The notes: generated by a model from the letters alone, not told the origin. Shown: positions 8,755 to 18,098, counted from the stretch's first letter. The stretch: DNA of 64,000 bases from an uncultured Roseobacter sp. (GCF_947496515.1 NZ_CANMDB010000010.1:1-64000); one strand, 5' to 3'. A program made the numbers and translations.

Positions 8755-8951
8755 GGCATCCAATAGTAAACCTGAGACACACCGCTTTGATCGGAGCGCC
8801 CGCGCAACAGGCACTGTTGCGCCGCGCCGTTCCGCCCCCGTCAAACCGGAGGTTTGCCTTTGGCAAAACGGGCGGCGCGATTGCGCCACCCCTCGGAACG
8901 GCACTTCAGTACAACTGTCGAGTGTCTCAGGTTTACTATTGGATGCCCTAG
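8751..8951. mobile_element. MITE-like element with perfect inverted ends and CTAG target duplication
   Basis: A 193-bp body (8755-8947) has perfect 26-bp terminal inverted repeats at 8755-8780 and 8922-8947. The outer base composition is GGCATCC...GGATGCC. CTAG is directly repeated on both sides (8751-8754 and 8948-8951). A nested 9-bp inverted repeat (GCCGTTCCG / CGGAACGGC) and a CAAACC-GGA-GGTTTG hairpin lie inside. There is no coding capacity. A 4-bp YTAR-type duplication is typical of IS5-group transposition, so this is probably a nonautonomous relative. The folded transcript could also end transcription from both flanking genes. Confidence 0.8.
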
Positions 8952-10078
8952 GGCGCCAGATCCACCCAGACAAGCCGGTGACGACTGGCCGCGATTGCGG
9001 TTTGACCCAGAGGTGTATCCGGCTCGGGCCAGATCACTTCTGCGTCGAGCACCTGCCAGTCGGCGGACGGCAGCACATAATCGACGCGCAGATTACCGGG
9101 CACCGGGTCCGTCCAATCAGCCGTGTCCAGCGCATCACCGGTCGCCGCCAAGCTGCCATCACTGCCGGGCTTGGGGTCTTGCAGACGCGGGTCCGCCAGC
9201 AGCCCGGTGATGGCCGTTTTAATGCCCTCTCCCCCCAGCGGGTCCTGATTGAGATCGCCCATCAGCACAAAACGCCCTTCCGGTGCGGCACCGAAGCGAC
9301 CGGAAAGATAATGCTGCCAAAAGAGGATCTCGTCATGGTTGCGCCTGCCATTGCGGTCTTCCGGTCCGTCGAACACGGGCGGGCTGGCGTGAAGGGTCAG
9401 CACCTCCACTGTGCCCAGATCAGGCACCACGACAGGCACGGCCCAGTGATTGACGTTGGACAGCCGCTGGATCGCCTGCGCCTCGGCTGACGGAAACGGG
9501 CCCGCCTCGGTCTCCGGCAAGAGCGCACCGGGCACGTCGCGCCACAAAACATCCGTGAAGTCTCGTATCCCCGCATAGTCAATCGGGTACCGGGACAGCA
9601 ACGCCATGCCCCCCTGCCCCGAAAACTGACCATAGCTTTGCGCATCGCGCGCATCCCCCAGGTGGCCATCGCCATCCATGTCCAGACCGGTCGGAAACCC
9701 CGTGTTGGGCCTGGCGGAAAAACTATAGCCGTAGTCAATGCCCCGCGCTCTCAAAGCATCGACATAGGCCGTTAGCGCTGCCCCGGTCAGATCATAGTCA
9801 AAGCCCTGAAGCACGAGGATATCCGCATTCGCCGCGACAATCACATCCAGCGTGGCGGTGACCTGGGGATCCTCACCGCGCGCAATATCGCGCAGCAAGA
9901 GACCGGGCCCCTTGCGCGACAGCTCTGTGTTGAACGTCGCCACCCGAAGTGCGTCGTCTGCGCCCACGCCCCTCGCAGGTGACAGGAGGAGGACGAGAAG
10001 GCAGGCAGTCAAAACGACCAGCCCACGCTCCTGCTGCGGGAGGTGTCGCAGTCTGTCGCCAAGACCAACATGCCTCAT
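8948..10078 (-). CDS. Exported endonuclease/exonuclease/phosphatase (EEP) family protein
   Basis: About 376 residues. The N-terminus contains a signal peptide (VVLTACLLVLLLSPARGVGA), so the enzyme is probably periplasmic or secreted. The EEP fold is indicated by VATFN near the mature start, the metal-binding MGDLNQDP, NLRVDYVLPS and the terminal SRHRLVWVDL histidine. Family members hydrolyse phosphodiester or phosphomonoester bonds in nucleic acids, lipids or sugars; the substrate is not readable here. The start is uncertain: a GTG at 10115-10117 would add 13 residues. The stop codon lies in the right CTAG copy of the MITE-like element. Confidence 0.8.
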   Translation of the reverse strand: MRHVGLGDRLRHLPQQERGLVVLTACLLVLLLSPARGVGADDALRVATFNTELSRKGPGLLLRDIARGEDPQVTATLDVIVAANADILVLQGFDYDLTGAALTAYVDALRARGIDYGYSFSARPNTGFPTGLDMDGDGHLGDARDAQSYGQFSGQGGMALLSRYPIDYAGIRDFTDVLWRDVPGALLPETEAGPFPSAEAQAIQRLSNVNHWAVPVVVPDLGTVEVLTLHASPPVFDGPEDRNGRRNHDEILFWQHYLSGRFGAAPEGRFVLMGDLNQDPLGGEGIKTAITGLLADPRLQDPKPGSDGSLAATGDALDTADWTDPVPGNLRVDYVLPSADWQVLDAEVIWPEPDTPLGQTAIAASRHRLVWVDLAP

Positions 10079-10177
10079 GCCATCACCATTCGACCCGGAC
10101 CGGCGCCATATCGGCACCGGCGTTACCCTAGCAGATTACCGGACATATGTACGATCGCGAACGCACCGACACTAGGA

Positions 10178-10783
10178 TCAGACCCAGGGACGCGCCTGCG
10201 CCGCGGCATTCTCGAACCGGTCGATGGCAGGCGCTTTTTCCATGGTCAGCCCGATATCATCGAGCCCTTCCATGAGGCACCGCTTTTTGAAGGGATCAAC
10301 CTCAAAGCTGAAGACTTCACCATCGGAGCTGGTCACCGTCTGGTTTTCCAGGTCGATGGTCATCCGCGCATTGGCGCCCTTCTCGGCGTCCTTCATCAGC
10401 GCGTCTACCTGTTCCAGTGGCAGGGCGATGGGCAGGATGCCGTTCTTGAAACAATTGTTGTGGAAAATGTCCGCGAAGGAAGGCGCGATCACGCAGCGGA
10501 TGCCAAAGTCCTTGATGGCCCAGGGTGCGTGCTCGCGCGAGGATCCGCATCCGAAGTTATCGCCCGCCACGAGGATCTCCGCCTTGCGGTAGGCGTCCTT
10601 GTTCAGCACGAAATCGGGGATCTCGCTGCCGTCATCATCGTAGCGCATCTCGTCAAAGAGGTTTACGCCCAAGCCGGAGCGCTTGATCGTCTTGAGGAAT
10701 TGTTTGGGAATGATCATGTCGGTATCGACATTGATCAGCGGCATGGGCGCCGCAATCCCGGTGAGAGTTTCGAATTTATCCAT
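10178..10783 (-). CDS. leuD: 3-isopropylmalate dehydratase small subunit LeuD
   Basis: Swivel-domain subunit of isopropylmalate isomerase, which works with LeuC to convert 2- to 3-isopropylmalate. 201 residues from [13 protein letters not shown]. The conserved [16 protein letters not shown] and [14 protein letters not shown] motifs are intact, and the length is normal. The frame is open 35 codons upstream, but the family start is at 10781-10783. It is separated from leuC by the DUF2945 gene (opposite strand) and the DUF429 gene, so the leu genes are clustered but not one tight operon. Confidence 0.95.
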   Translation of the reverse strand: MDKFETLTGIAAPMPLINVDTDMIIPKQFLKTIKRSGLGVNLFDEMRYDDDGSEIPDFVLNKDAYRKAEILVAGDNFGCGSSREHAPWAIKDFGIRCVIAPSFADIFHNNCFKNGILPIALPLEQVDALMKDAEKGANARMTIDLENQTVTSSDGEVFSFEVDPFKKRCLMEGLDDIGLTMEKAPAIDRFENAAAQARPWV

Positions 10784-10881
10784 GATCAGATGGTCCTTTG
10801 TGTCGGGGCGCCAAGCCGGTCGGGGAACCGCGCGGGGCTGTGGGGTGTTAGCCTGCCAGACATAGCACAGAGGACAGACCA

Positions 10882-11097
10882 ATGGCATATGGTGAAGGCA
10901 CGAAAGTCGAATGGGACTGGGGTAACGGTACGGGTACGGGCAAGGTGGTCAAGAAATACACCCGCAAGACCACTCTGACGATTAAGGGCAGCGAAGTTAC
11001 CCGGGACGCAAGCGATGACAAACCCGCTTACCGCATCGAGCAGGAAGACGGCGACGAGGTGCTCAAATCGCACAGCGAGGTGCGTGGGATATCCTAA
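10882..11097 (+). CDS. DUF2945 (Hva1/Tudor-like) small protein
   Basis: A 71-residue protein with the pattern [34 protein letters not shown] and VLKSHSEV, which matches DUF2945 proteins. These carry a small Tudor-like beta barrel and have no defined function. It has a good start after AGAGGACAGACCA, is divergent from leuD, and is followed by about 100 bases without a gene. Confidence 0.85.
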   Translation: MAYGEGTKVEWDWGNGTGTGKVVKKYTRKTTLTIKGSEVTRDASDDKPAYRIEQEDGDEVLKSHSEVRGIS

Positions 11098-11199
11098 GCT
11101 GGCCATATTTTGATGCAAAAGTCGGGAACACACGTTCGTTGGATCGGAGCTTGGCCCGGCTGTAAGGAAGAGATTGGGTCGGATCGCATCAGCTTCACC

Positions 11200-11892
11200 T
11201 CAGGCTGAAATTGACATTGTCAAACCGGTTGGATCTTCCTGAGGTGCGTCAGGTGTCGTCTCGTGCTTGGAGGTGACGACACGGTTTGCACTCCAACACA
11301 GGATCGCGGCATCGATAAGATCATCTGTCGCGACTTTTGCATCAGAAGCCAGGCCCTCGGACAGCATACTCAGGTCAAAGCCTAGAGAGACCAGAGCATT
11401 CAGCCGTTCAAAAGTACCTTTGACCGAATTTTTCGACGCTCTGGCAGGGCGGCGCCAGAACGCACAAAACGACATTTCTGGATGACCCTCCTTAATGCGC
11501 TTCTGTCCAAACTGACGAATAACGCAGTCCGCCTCCACAATCTTCGGGACCAGAGCCCACGTTTGTTGCGACAACCCAACGCCGACCACCGCACGGTTGG
11601 TGTTGCTGGCCGATTCGTAATCTGCCTCGTACGTGGCTTGTCGGCACGGACTATTGAAAACGCTACTTTTTCGACCCGGCAGTTGACGTCGCAGAGCATG
11701 TTCCACAAGTCTGCCAGACGGTCCCTCTGACAAACCAATAGGAATATCAACGACCGCAAGATCGACCTTTATCTCGGACAAAAGATCAAAGAGCTTAGCA
11801 CGATGACAAAGGGTCGCTGTGCCAAAATCACCATCCTCTGCAACCACGGCGACCCAACCGTCTTTACACCCGTCAATGCCAGCCACGCGCAT
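11200..11892 (-). CDS. DUF429 family protein (RNase H-like fold, function unknown)
   Basis: A 230-residue protein starting [17 protein letters not shown], a typical DUF429 opening, and continuing with VDIPIGLSE and SSVFNSPCR. The family is predicted to adopt a ribonuclease H-like fold with acidic residues (D in GIDG, D in VDIP, and DDLIDAAILCW near the C-terminus), but its role is unknown. Its ATG shares one base with the leuC stop (TGATG), implying coupling to leuC. The frame is open further upstream, but those codons lie inside leuC in another frame. Confidence 0.85.
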   Translation of the reverse strand: MRVAGIDGCKDGWVAVVAEDGDFGTATLCHRAKLFDLLSEIKVDLAVVDIPIGLSEGPSGRLVEHALRRQLPGRKSSVFNSPCRQATYEADYESASNTNRAVVGVGLSQQTWALVPKIVEADCVIRQFGQKRIKEGHPEMSFCAFWRRPARASKNSVKGTFERLNALVSLGFDLSMLSEGLASDAKVATDDLIDAAILCWSANRVVTSKHETTPDAPQEDPTGLTMSISA

Positions 11893-13295
11893 CACATCAA
11901 CTCGCGCACGTCCGTCAGCTTGCCAGTAATCGCCGCCGCTGCGGCCATGGCGGGCGACATCAGGTGCGTCCTGCCTCCGCGGCCTTGACGACCCTCGAAG
12001 TTGCGATTGGACGTGGCGGCACAGCGCTCGCCCGGTTGCAGCTGGTCTGGGTTCATCGCGAGGCACATGGAACAGCCCGCGAGTCGCCATTCAAAGCCTG
12101 CCTCCTTGAAGATTTCCGCCAGACCCTCTTCTTCGGCCTGTGCACGTACGAGACCTGATCCCGGCACAACCATCGCGCGTTTCACGCCGATCTTCTTGCC
12201 CTTCAGGATGGCGGCAGCGGCGCGCAGATCCTCAATCCGGCCGTTCGTGCATGACCCGATGAACACCGTGTCGATTTCCACGTCCGAGAGGGGCGTGCCC
12301 GGTGTGAGACCCATGTAGTCCAGCGACCGTTGCGCCGCGCCGACCTTGCCGCCTTCGAACTCATCCGCAGAGGGAATAGCTGCGGTGATCGGCAACACAT
12401 CCTCTGGTGACGTGCCCCAGGTAACCACTGGCGCAATATCTTCGCCCTTGAGGGTGATCACCTTGTCCCAGGCAGCATCGTCGTCGGAGTAGAGGGTCTT
12501 CCACCAATTCATCGCGGCCTCCCACTGAGCACCCTTGGGTGCGTGGGGACGGCCCTTGCAATATTCGAACGTCTTTTCGTCTGGCGCGATCAGACCGGCG
12601 CGCGCACCGCCCTCGATGGCCATGTTGCAGACGGTCATGCGGCCTTCCATGCTGAGGTCACGAATGGCCTCACCGCAGTATTCAATCACGTAACCCGTGC
12701 CACCTGCCGTGCCGGTCGCACCGATGACCGACAGGGTGATGTCCTTGGCTGTCACGCCGGGACGTAGCTTGCCGGTGATCTCGACCTTCATGTTCTTGGA
12801 CTTTTTCTGGATCAGCGTCTGCGTGGCCAGCACATGCTCGACCTCGGAGGTGCCGATGCCATGCGCCAGCGCACCGAATGCCCCGTGGGTGGCCGTGTGG
12901 CTGTCGCCGCAAACAACGGTCATGCCGGGCAACGTCCAGCCTTGCTCGGGGCCCACGATATGCACGATCCCCTGCCGGACGTCCGACACCGGGTAATAGT
13001 GGATACCGAAATCCTTGGCGTTCTTATCGAGAGCCGCCACCTGAATGGCGCTGTCCTCGGTCATGTTGGCGGGATCCTCTCGGCCCGCGGTCGTAGGCAC
13101 GTTGTGATCCGGCACGGCGATGGTCTTGTCGGGGCTGCGCACCTTGCGGCCCGTCATCCGCAGACCCTCGAAGGCTTGCGGGCTGGTGACTTCATGCACC
13201 AGATGGCGGTCGATGTAGAGCAGGCAGGTGCCGTCCTCGGCTTCATGCGCCACATGGGCGTCCCAGATTTTATCGTAGAGCGTTTTGGGGGACAT
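11892..13295 (-). CDS. leuC: 3-isopropylmalate dehydratase large subunit LeuC
   Basis: Catalytic iron-sulfur subunit of isopropylmalate isomerase. The 467-residue aconitase-family protein starts [14 protein letters not shown] and has [20 protein letters not shown]. The 4Fe-4S cysteines are [14 protein letters not shown] and [11 protein letters not shown], and the C-terminal [19 protein letters not shown] motif is present. The length is normal. A GGGAGAGG ribosome site precedes the ATG. About 530 bases upstream contain no convincing gene, so the leu promoter is probably there. Confidence 0.96.
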   Translation of the reverse strand: MSPKTLYDKIWDAHVAHEAEDGTCLLYIDRHLVHEVTSPQAFEGLRMTGRKVRSPDKTIAVPDHNVPTTAGREDPANMTEDSAIQVAALDKNAKDFGIHYYPVSDVRQGIVHIVGPEQGWTLPGMTVVCGDSHTATHGAFGALAHGIGTSEVEHVLATQTLIQKKSKNMKVEITGKLRPGVTAKDITLSVIGATGTAGGTGYVIEYCGEAIRDLSMEGRMTVCNMAIEGGARAGLIAPDEKTFEYCKGRPHAPKGAQWEAAMNWWKTLYSDDDAAWDKVITLKGEDIAPVVTWGTSPEDVLPITAAIPSADEFEGGKVGAAQRSLDYMGLTPGTPLSDVEIDTVFIGSCTNGRIEDLRAAAAILKGKKIGVKRAMVVPGSGLVRAQAEEEGLAEIFKEAGFEWRLAGCSMCLAMNPDQLQPGERCAATSNRNFEGRQGRGGRTHLMSPAMAAAAAITGKLTDVRELM

Positions 13296-13827
13296 CGGTC
13301 CTCTCCCTTGGCAAACGGAAATTTGAAAAATGCGGGCAAGCGTGCGCTTACAGTCGCGCGCAGACGGCCCGTGTCATACGTTGGAACCGACCCGGCAGCC
13401 GGGCGTGATCCGCAATGTTGAAAAACATCGTCATGGCCAGCAGCGATAGCGCGAATCTCTCGTACCATCAAGCTGCCATCGCGGACCGTCTTAACCGGTG
13501 CGTCGACGCCGGGCCAACAGACCAAGGCCCGCCAAGTCGCGGTTGCCGCGGAGCGTCGATGTGCCCTGACCCGGCGTGCCCACGTCCGGACTACCGATTT
13601 GAAAGAAGCCGTCGCTCAGATCACCGTCGATAGCGTCATCTTAGATCACGGCACACCGCGCGGCCAGAAGAACGGCGGCGGCACGGGCATATGTCTTCAT
13701 CGGAAAAACCTACTCGGAAACGGGCCGCAAGGCTGGCACTTCGGGCGCACGGGCGTCTACGGGATGGATACCATGGTCGCTTGTCGCCCCTTCGCCGATG
13801 TGCCAGTTTCGCGATCAAGGAGAGGTG
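13296..13827. other. Intergenic region upstream of leuC and the MscS gene
   Basis: Roughly 530 bases between two divergent genes. No convincing intact gene is visible. A decayed small frame with an in-frame stop lies at 13491-13700 (separate entry). The region should contain the leuC promoter, but no clear -35/-10 pair was identified. Confidence 0.5.
13491..13700 (-). pseudogene. Possible decayed small exported protein with C-terminal anchor-like end
   Basis: Reading 70 codons from ATG (13698-13700): a signal-like start MKTYARAAAVLLAARCAVI, then a TAA at 13641-13643. The frame then continues DDAIDGDLSDGFFQIGSPD and ends RDLAGLGLLARRRRTG. The hydrophobic-then-arginine end faintly resembles PEP-CTERM-like sorting tails, but there is no PLPA motif. 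Alternatively it is chance composition. Confidence 0.25.
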
Positions 13828-15186
13828 ATGGACGTGGAAGAAGAAGCCTTCGCTGCGGCGCTGATGTCGGTTGACGAGATCTGGTTCCTCTTCACCAGCT
13901 TCCTGCAAAGCGTCATGACGCCCGGATGGCGGCAAAACCAGCTGCTGATCGTGTTGGGGCTGGCCGTCCTTTGCTATTTCCTGCACATCCTTTCCGGACG
14001 GCTGATCGACCGGCACGTGCGCGCCCGCGAGGGTTGGTCGAAATGGCAGTTGCGCATGATCATTCAGATCAAGCGGCGCATGGGGCTGATCTGGTTCGCG
14101 GCCCTTGCGGGCGGCGTCTACCTCATCATGCAGCAGGTGACCTGGCCGTCACGCTCCTACTTCATCGGACTGGCGGCGACGCTGGCACTGGTCTGGACCG
14201 GGATCGCCTACGCGGCACGGCTTGTGCGCAACCCCTTTTTGCGACGGTTGGTGACCTGGGGACTGTGGATCTATGCCACGCTCTATCTCGTCGGCCTTGC
14301 GGACGAAGTATCCTCGTTTCTGGATGGGATCGCGCTCGACATCGGGGAATTCCACCTGTCGCTGCTCACCCTGATCAGCGCCGCCGTGATGATCGCGGTC
14401 TTCTTTACCGTGGCGCGGATTATCAGCTCCACCACCGCCTCCAGCATCCGCAAGAACGAGGACATCAGCCCCTCGATGCAGGTGCTGGCTGTCAAGGCAG
14501 TGCAGATATTCCTCTATGGATTCGCGTTTTTCATGGGAGTCAAAGCCGTCGGCATCGACCTCACGGGGCTCGCGGTGCTCTCGGGCGCCATCGGTGTGGG
14601 GCTTGGTTTCGGTCTGCAAAAGGTCGTCTCCAACCTCGTCTCGGGCGTGATCATCCTGCTCGACAAGTCGATCAAGCCCGGCGACGTGATCAGCCTGGGC
14701 GAGACGTTTGGCTGGATCAACGCGCTCGGCGCGCGCTACGTCAGCGTCGTTACCCGCGACGGCAAGGAATACCTGATCCCCAACGAGGATCTGATCACGG
14801 GCCAGGTTGTGAACTGGTCCCATTCCAACGAATACGTGCGGCTCGATATCTTCTTTGGCACCTCTTACGGCTGTGATCCGCATCTGGTGCGCAAACTGGC
14901 CATCGAGGCCGCGGCAGATGTTGACCGGGTGCTGTCGCATCCAAAGCTCCCCGTCTGTCATATCGTGGGGTTCGGAGACAGCTCAGTGGACTTTATCCTG
15001 CGGTTCTGGATCCGCGACCCGACCGGCGGGCTGACAAACATCCGCGGCAACGTCTATCTGGCCTTGTGGGATGCGTTCAAGGCGCATGACATCTCCATCC
15101 CCTTCCCACAGCGTGAGGTTCGGCTGCTGGGGGAGGATGCCAGCCCACCGGCGGAGACCAGCACAGACCGGCCCACCGCCGATTAA
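13828..15186 (+). CDS. Mechanosensitive ion channel, MscS family
   Basis: A 452-residue inner-membrane channel that releases solutes under hypo-osmotic shock. It has five or more predicted transmembrane segments. The pore-lining helix and beta-domain signature is at about residues 245-300: GAIGVGLGFGLQKVVSNLVSG, then LLDKSIKPGDVI. The cytoplasmic part has YLIPNEDLITGQVVNWS. The start at 13828 follows AAGGAGAGG; an upstream in-frame ATG at 13798 has no such site. The C-terminal tail is acidic and proline-rich. It is monocistronic as far as can be seen. Confidence 0.92.
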   Translation: MDVEEEAFAAALMSVDEIWFLFTSFLQSVMTPGWRQNQLLIVLGLAVLCYFLHILSGRLIDRHVRAREGWSKWQLRMIIQIKRRMGLIWFAALAGGVYLIMQQVTWPSRSYFIGLAATLALVWTGIAYAARLVRNPFLRRLVTWGLWIYATLYLVGLADEVSSFLDGIALDIGEFHLSLLTLISAAVMIAVFFTVARIISSTTASSIRKNEDISPSMQVLAVKAVQIFLYGFAFFMGVKAVGIDLTGLAVLSGAIGVGLGFGLQKVVSNLVSGVIILLDKSIKPGDVISLGETFGWINALGARYVSVVTRDGKEYLIPNEDLITGQVVNWSHSNEYVRLDIFFGTSYGCDPHLVRKLAIEAAADVDRVLSHPKLPVCHIVGFGDSSVDFILRFWIRDPTGGLTNIRGNVYLALWDAFKAHDISIPFPQREVRLLGEDASPPAETSTDRPTAD

Positions 15187-15347
15187 TCAAGAATTCCTTA
15201 ACCATCATGCTGTCATTGAATTGTCGCGTGCATATTGCTATTTTTACCTAACCCAGCGTCGGGGTTCAGGCGGCGCGACAAAAGGAGGACGATGTCCTGT
15301 CTATCCATGCTGACGCAGCCAATGCTGCTCAACCCGGCTCCGCGGTA

Positions 15348-15716
15348 ATGGTCACCGCGACCGACACAGCCACCAGCGACGCGCTTCTGGCGACTATCCT
15401 TTCATCCATCTCAGACGACAAAGCCGAAGATATCGTGCAGATCGATCTGCGCGGCAAATCCGAGATCGGCGACTACATGGTGATTTGCTCGGGCCGTTCG
15501 ACCCGTCAGGTCGCCGCGATTTCGGAAAAGCTGGCGCAGACGGTCAAGGATACCTACGGTCGCAGCGTAAAGATGGAAGGCAAGGAAACGGGCGATTGGG
15601 TCCTGATCGACACGGGCGATGTGATCGTTCACGTCTTCCGCCCCGAAGTGCGCGAATTCTATCAGTTGGAAAAGATGTGGCTGCCCGTCTCCGAAGCCGG
15701 GACCGCCTCCCACTGA
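15348..15716 (+). CDS. rsfS: Ribosomal silencing factor RsfS
   Basis: Binds ribosomal protein uL14 and blocks subunit joining when nutrients are short. It has a DUF143/RsfS domain with DIVQIDLRGKSEIGDYMVIC, SGRSTRQVAAI and DTGDVIVHVFRPEVREFYQLE. The listed ATG gives 122 residues but has no ribosome site. AAAGGAGG at 15281-15288 is 8 bases before an in-frame CTG at 15297, which would add 17 residues (LSIHADAANAAQPGSAV). The same site is only 3 bases before an out-of-frame ATG at 15292 that encodes 18 codons ending TAATG at the rsfS ATG. rlmH follows 26 bases downstream, the common pairing. Confidence 0.93.
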   Translation: MVTATDTATSDALLATILSSISDDKAEDIVQIDLRGKSEIGDYMVICSGRSTRQVAAISEKLAQTVKDTYGRSVKMEGKETGDWVLIDTGDVIVHVFRPEVREFYQLEKMWLPVSEAGTASH

Positions 15717-15742
15717 TGCGCCGCTGACCCGCGCGGCGGCTG

Positions 15743-16213
15743 ATGCGTGTGCATATCATTGCGGTCGGCCGCCTGAAGGCCGGGCCGCAACAGGTTCTCA
15801 TCGATGACTATCTGACCCGCTTTGACCGCACGGGCCGCGCGCTTGGGCTCGGGCCCGCGCAGGTCGTGCAGCTTGATGAACGCAAGGGCGGCAGCAAGGC
15901 GGGTGAAGCTGCTTTGGTCCGCCGTGCCCTGCCTGGCGGTGCCGTTGTGGTGGCGCTGGATGAACGCGGGGCGGTCATCAGCTCGCCCGCATTCGCACAA
16001 AAGCTCGGTGGATGGCGCGACAACGGCGCCCGCGATCTGGCGCTGTTGATTGGGGGGGCCGACGGCCTTGACCCCGCGCTCTGCGCCGACGCCGATGCCA
16101 GGCTGTCACTGGGCAAGATGGTCTGGCCCCATATGCTGGTCCGGGTGATGATTGCGGAGCAACTCTACCGCGCCGCCTCCATCCTCGCGAGCGCGCCCTA
16201 TCATCGGGACTAG
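15743..16213 (+). CDS. rlmH: 23S rRNA pseudouridine-1915 N3-methyltransferase RlmH
   Basis: SPOUT-class methyltransferase that modifies helix 69 of 23S rRNA, 156 residues. It starts MRVHIIAVGRLKAGP. The C-terminal trefoil knot binding S-adenosylmethionine includes LLIGGADGLDP and LSLGKMVWPHMLVRVMIAEQLYRA, ending in the expected YHRD. It lies directly downstream of rsfS and its end overlaps the convergent dctM stop by four bases. Confidence 0.96.
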   Translation: MRVHIIAVGRLKAGPQQVLIDDYLTRFDRTGRALGLGPAQVVQLDERKGGSKAGEAALVRRALPGGAVVVALDERGAVISSPAFAQKLGGWRDNGARDLALLIGGADGLDPALCADADARLSLGKMVWPHMLVRVMIAEQLYRAASILASAPYHRD

Positions 16214-17520
16214 TTGAACGTCGCAGGCATCAAGGTCATCGGCAGCCAAAGTGCGATCTGCGGGAACAGAATGATAAGCAGCAGAATGAGCAGCATGGGC
16301 GCCAGGATGATCAGCACATCCGGCAGCACCTTGACCACATTCACCTGCCCGATCGCGGCTGAAATCAGCAGACAAAGCCCGTAGGGCGGTGTGACCAGTC
16401 CAAAGGCCAGCGATACGATACCGATGATGGCAAAGACGACCGGATGGATCTCCGCTGCTGTGGCCACCGGCAACAGCACTGAGCCCAGGATGATGATCGT
16501 CGGGATGGCATCAATGAAGAGGCCAAAAAACAGAAACAGGCAGGCGATCAAGACGGCCGTACCAAAGGGGCCGAACTCCATCGCGGTCATGACCTCCACC
16601 AACAGGCGGGGCGCGTTGTAGAAGGATAGCATCCAGCCAAAGGCAGATGCTGTCCCGATCGCGAAGAGCGAGATCGAGGCGAACCGCCCTGTGTCGTAGA
16701 AGATCGTCCCCAGATCGCGCGGCGTCACAGTCCGGTAGACGAACACCCCGAGGATCAGCGCGTAGCCCGCCGCGATGATGGCGCTTTCGGTCGGAGTGAC
16801 AAGGCCGCCGACGATGCCCCCAATCACCAGCACAGGTGTGAGGATCGCGAGGAACGCACCGCGAAAGGCCGTCCAGAAATCACCGAACGTAGGTCTTGCC
16901 ACGATTGGATAGTCATAGAGCTTGGCGTAGACATAGACGGTCGCCATCAGTGCAAAGCCGATCAGGAAACCGGGGATGGCACCCGCAAGAAACAGCGCAC
17001 CGACGGAGATTTGCATCACACCGCCCCAGATGACCATCAGAATGCTGGGCGGGATGATCACCCCCATCACCGAGGAGCAAGCCGTCAGCGCGACGGCAAA
17101 GCGTGTGTCATAGCCTTCGCGGACCATCGCGGGGATCAGGATCTTGCCGCAGCCTGCTGCATCCGCGGTGGAGGAGCCAGAGATACCGGCAAACAGCATC
17201 GAAACCGCCACGTTGACGTGCCCCAGCCCTCCGGGCATCCAACCCGTCATGACGCGGGCAAGCGTGATCAACCTATCGGTGATCTGTCCAGAATTCATCA
17301 GGTTTGCCGCGAGGAGGAAAAATGGCACCGCCAGCAGGATGAAGGAGTTATAGGACTGGAACATCCGGTCGATGATGATGAAAGGCGTCAGCCGGAGATC
17401 CAGCACCACAATGGGAATGATCGCGATTCCGAGGGCAAAGGCCACCGGCACCCGGATCAGGATCAGCGCCAGAAAGCCCCCCACCAGAATGGCGCAGGCG
17501 ACACCGGTTGTCAGGATCAT
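16210..17520 (-). CDS. dctM: TRAP transporter large permease DctM
   Basis: Twelve-helix, sodium-coupled membrane subunit of a tripartite TRAP transporter; 436 residues and hydrophobic throughout. Family motifs include VPFFLLAANLMNSGQI, GGLGHVNVAVSMLFAGISGSS with TADAAGCGKILIPAM, and FGLVTPPYGLCLLI. The start overlaps the dctQ stop by four bases. It is the last gene of the dctP-dctQ-dctM unit. The substrate is set by DctP and is unknown; a carboxylate or sugar acid is likely given the adjacent GntR/FCD regulator and SDR dehydrogenase. Confidence 0.94.
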   Translation of the reverse strand: MILTTGVACAILVGGFLALILIRVPVAFALGIAIIPIVVLDLRLTPFIIIDRMFQSYNSFILLAVPFFLLAANLMNSGQITDRLITLARVMTGWMPGGLGHVNVAVSMLFAGISGSSTADAAGCGKILIPAMVREGYDTRFAVALTACSSVMGVIIPPSILMVIWGGVMQISVGALFLAGAIPGFLIGFALMATVYVYAKLYDYPIVARPTFGDFWTAFRGAFLAILTPVLVIGGIVGGLVTPTESAIIAAGYALILGVFVYRTVTPRDLGTIFYDTGRFASISLFAIGTASAFGWMLSFYNAPRLLVEVMTAMEFGPFGTAVLIACLFLFFGLFIDAIPTIIILGSVLLPVATAAEIHPVVFAIIGIVSLAFGLVTPPYGLCLLISAAIGQVNVVKVLPDVLIILAPMLLILLLIILFPQIALWLPMTLMPATFN

Positions 17521-18011
17521 GCCGCAGCCCCTCTGCTAGCTCGATACTCAGCCCAGGCCTCACCCAGACGGTACGCGCAGAAGATGGCCCAGACAGCCCC
17601 CGCGATCGGTACTGTAATGTAAGTCCAGAGAAGATTGACCCGCATCATGACAGAGCTCTGGATCGATCCGACCTTGGCGTATTCGATGCCGTACCACGCG
17701 AAAAGCACACCAAAGATGCCAACAAACAGGTACACCACCGCCTTTTGCACCAACACCGTGCCGGGCTGCGAGGCATCGGGCGTGATCACCACATCGAAAT
17801 GGGTCCCTTCCCAAACGGCGATCATGGACCCGATCATCACGATCCACACAAAGATGAAAGTCGCGAGCTCTTCGGTCCAGAGATAGGTGGGAATGACGCC
17901 TGTGTACCGCGCCAGCACCTGCATGCCCACAGGGATGGCCAGGGTTGCCATGAGAATGGCAAGGATCACCCGCAGTCCCTTGCAAAGTGTTTCCAGCAGT
18001 CGCCCGATCAT
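17517..18011 (-). CDS. dctQ: TRAP transporter small permease DctQ
   Basis: Four-helix small membrane subunit that pairs with DctM, about 164 residues from MIGRLLETLCKGLRV. The tail includes the family-typical WTYITVPIAGAVWAIF segment. An in-frame ATG at 18066-18068 would add 19 residues, but that segment overlaps the dctP terminator, so the internal start is preferred. It overlaps dctM by four bases. Confidence 0.9.
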   Translation of the reverse strand: MIGRLLETLCKGLRVILAILMATLAIPVGMQVLARYTGVIPTYLWTEELATFIFVWIVMIGSMIAVWEGTHFDVVITPDASQPGTVLVQKAVVYLFVGIFGVLFAWYGIEYAKVGSIQSSVMMRVNLLWTYITVPIAGAVWAIFCAYRLGEAWAEYRASRGAAA

Positions 18012-18057
18012 GATGACGCGGCCCCCCAACCCACGGGACCTCAGGACCCGAACGCAC

Positions 18058-18088
18058 AAAAGAGGCACCGCCGCCGGGGCGGTGCCTC
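18058..18088 (-). terminator. Terminator/attenuator between dctP and dctQ
   Basis: 11-bp stem GAGGCACCGCC/GGCGGTGCCTC with a 5-base loop, followed on the minus strand by TTTTG, ten bases after the dctP stop. Partial termination here would give more binding protein than permease, a common arrangement in transporter operons. Confidence 0.85.
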
Positions 18089-18098
18089 AGATACTCAA

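Noticed and set aside
13599-13874. 91-codon plus-strand frame overlapping the MscS start
   Set aside because: Overlaps a well-supported start in another frame and has no homologous look.
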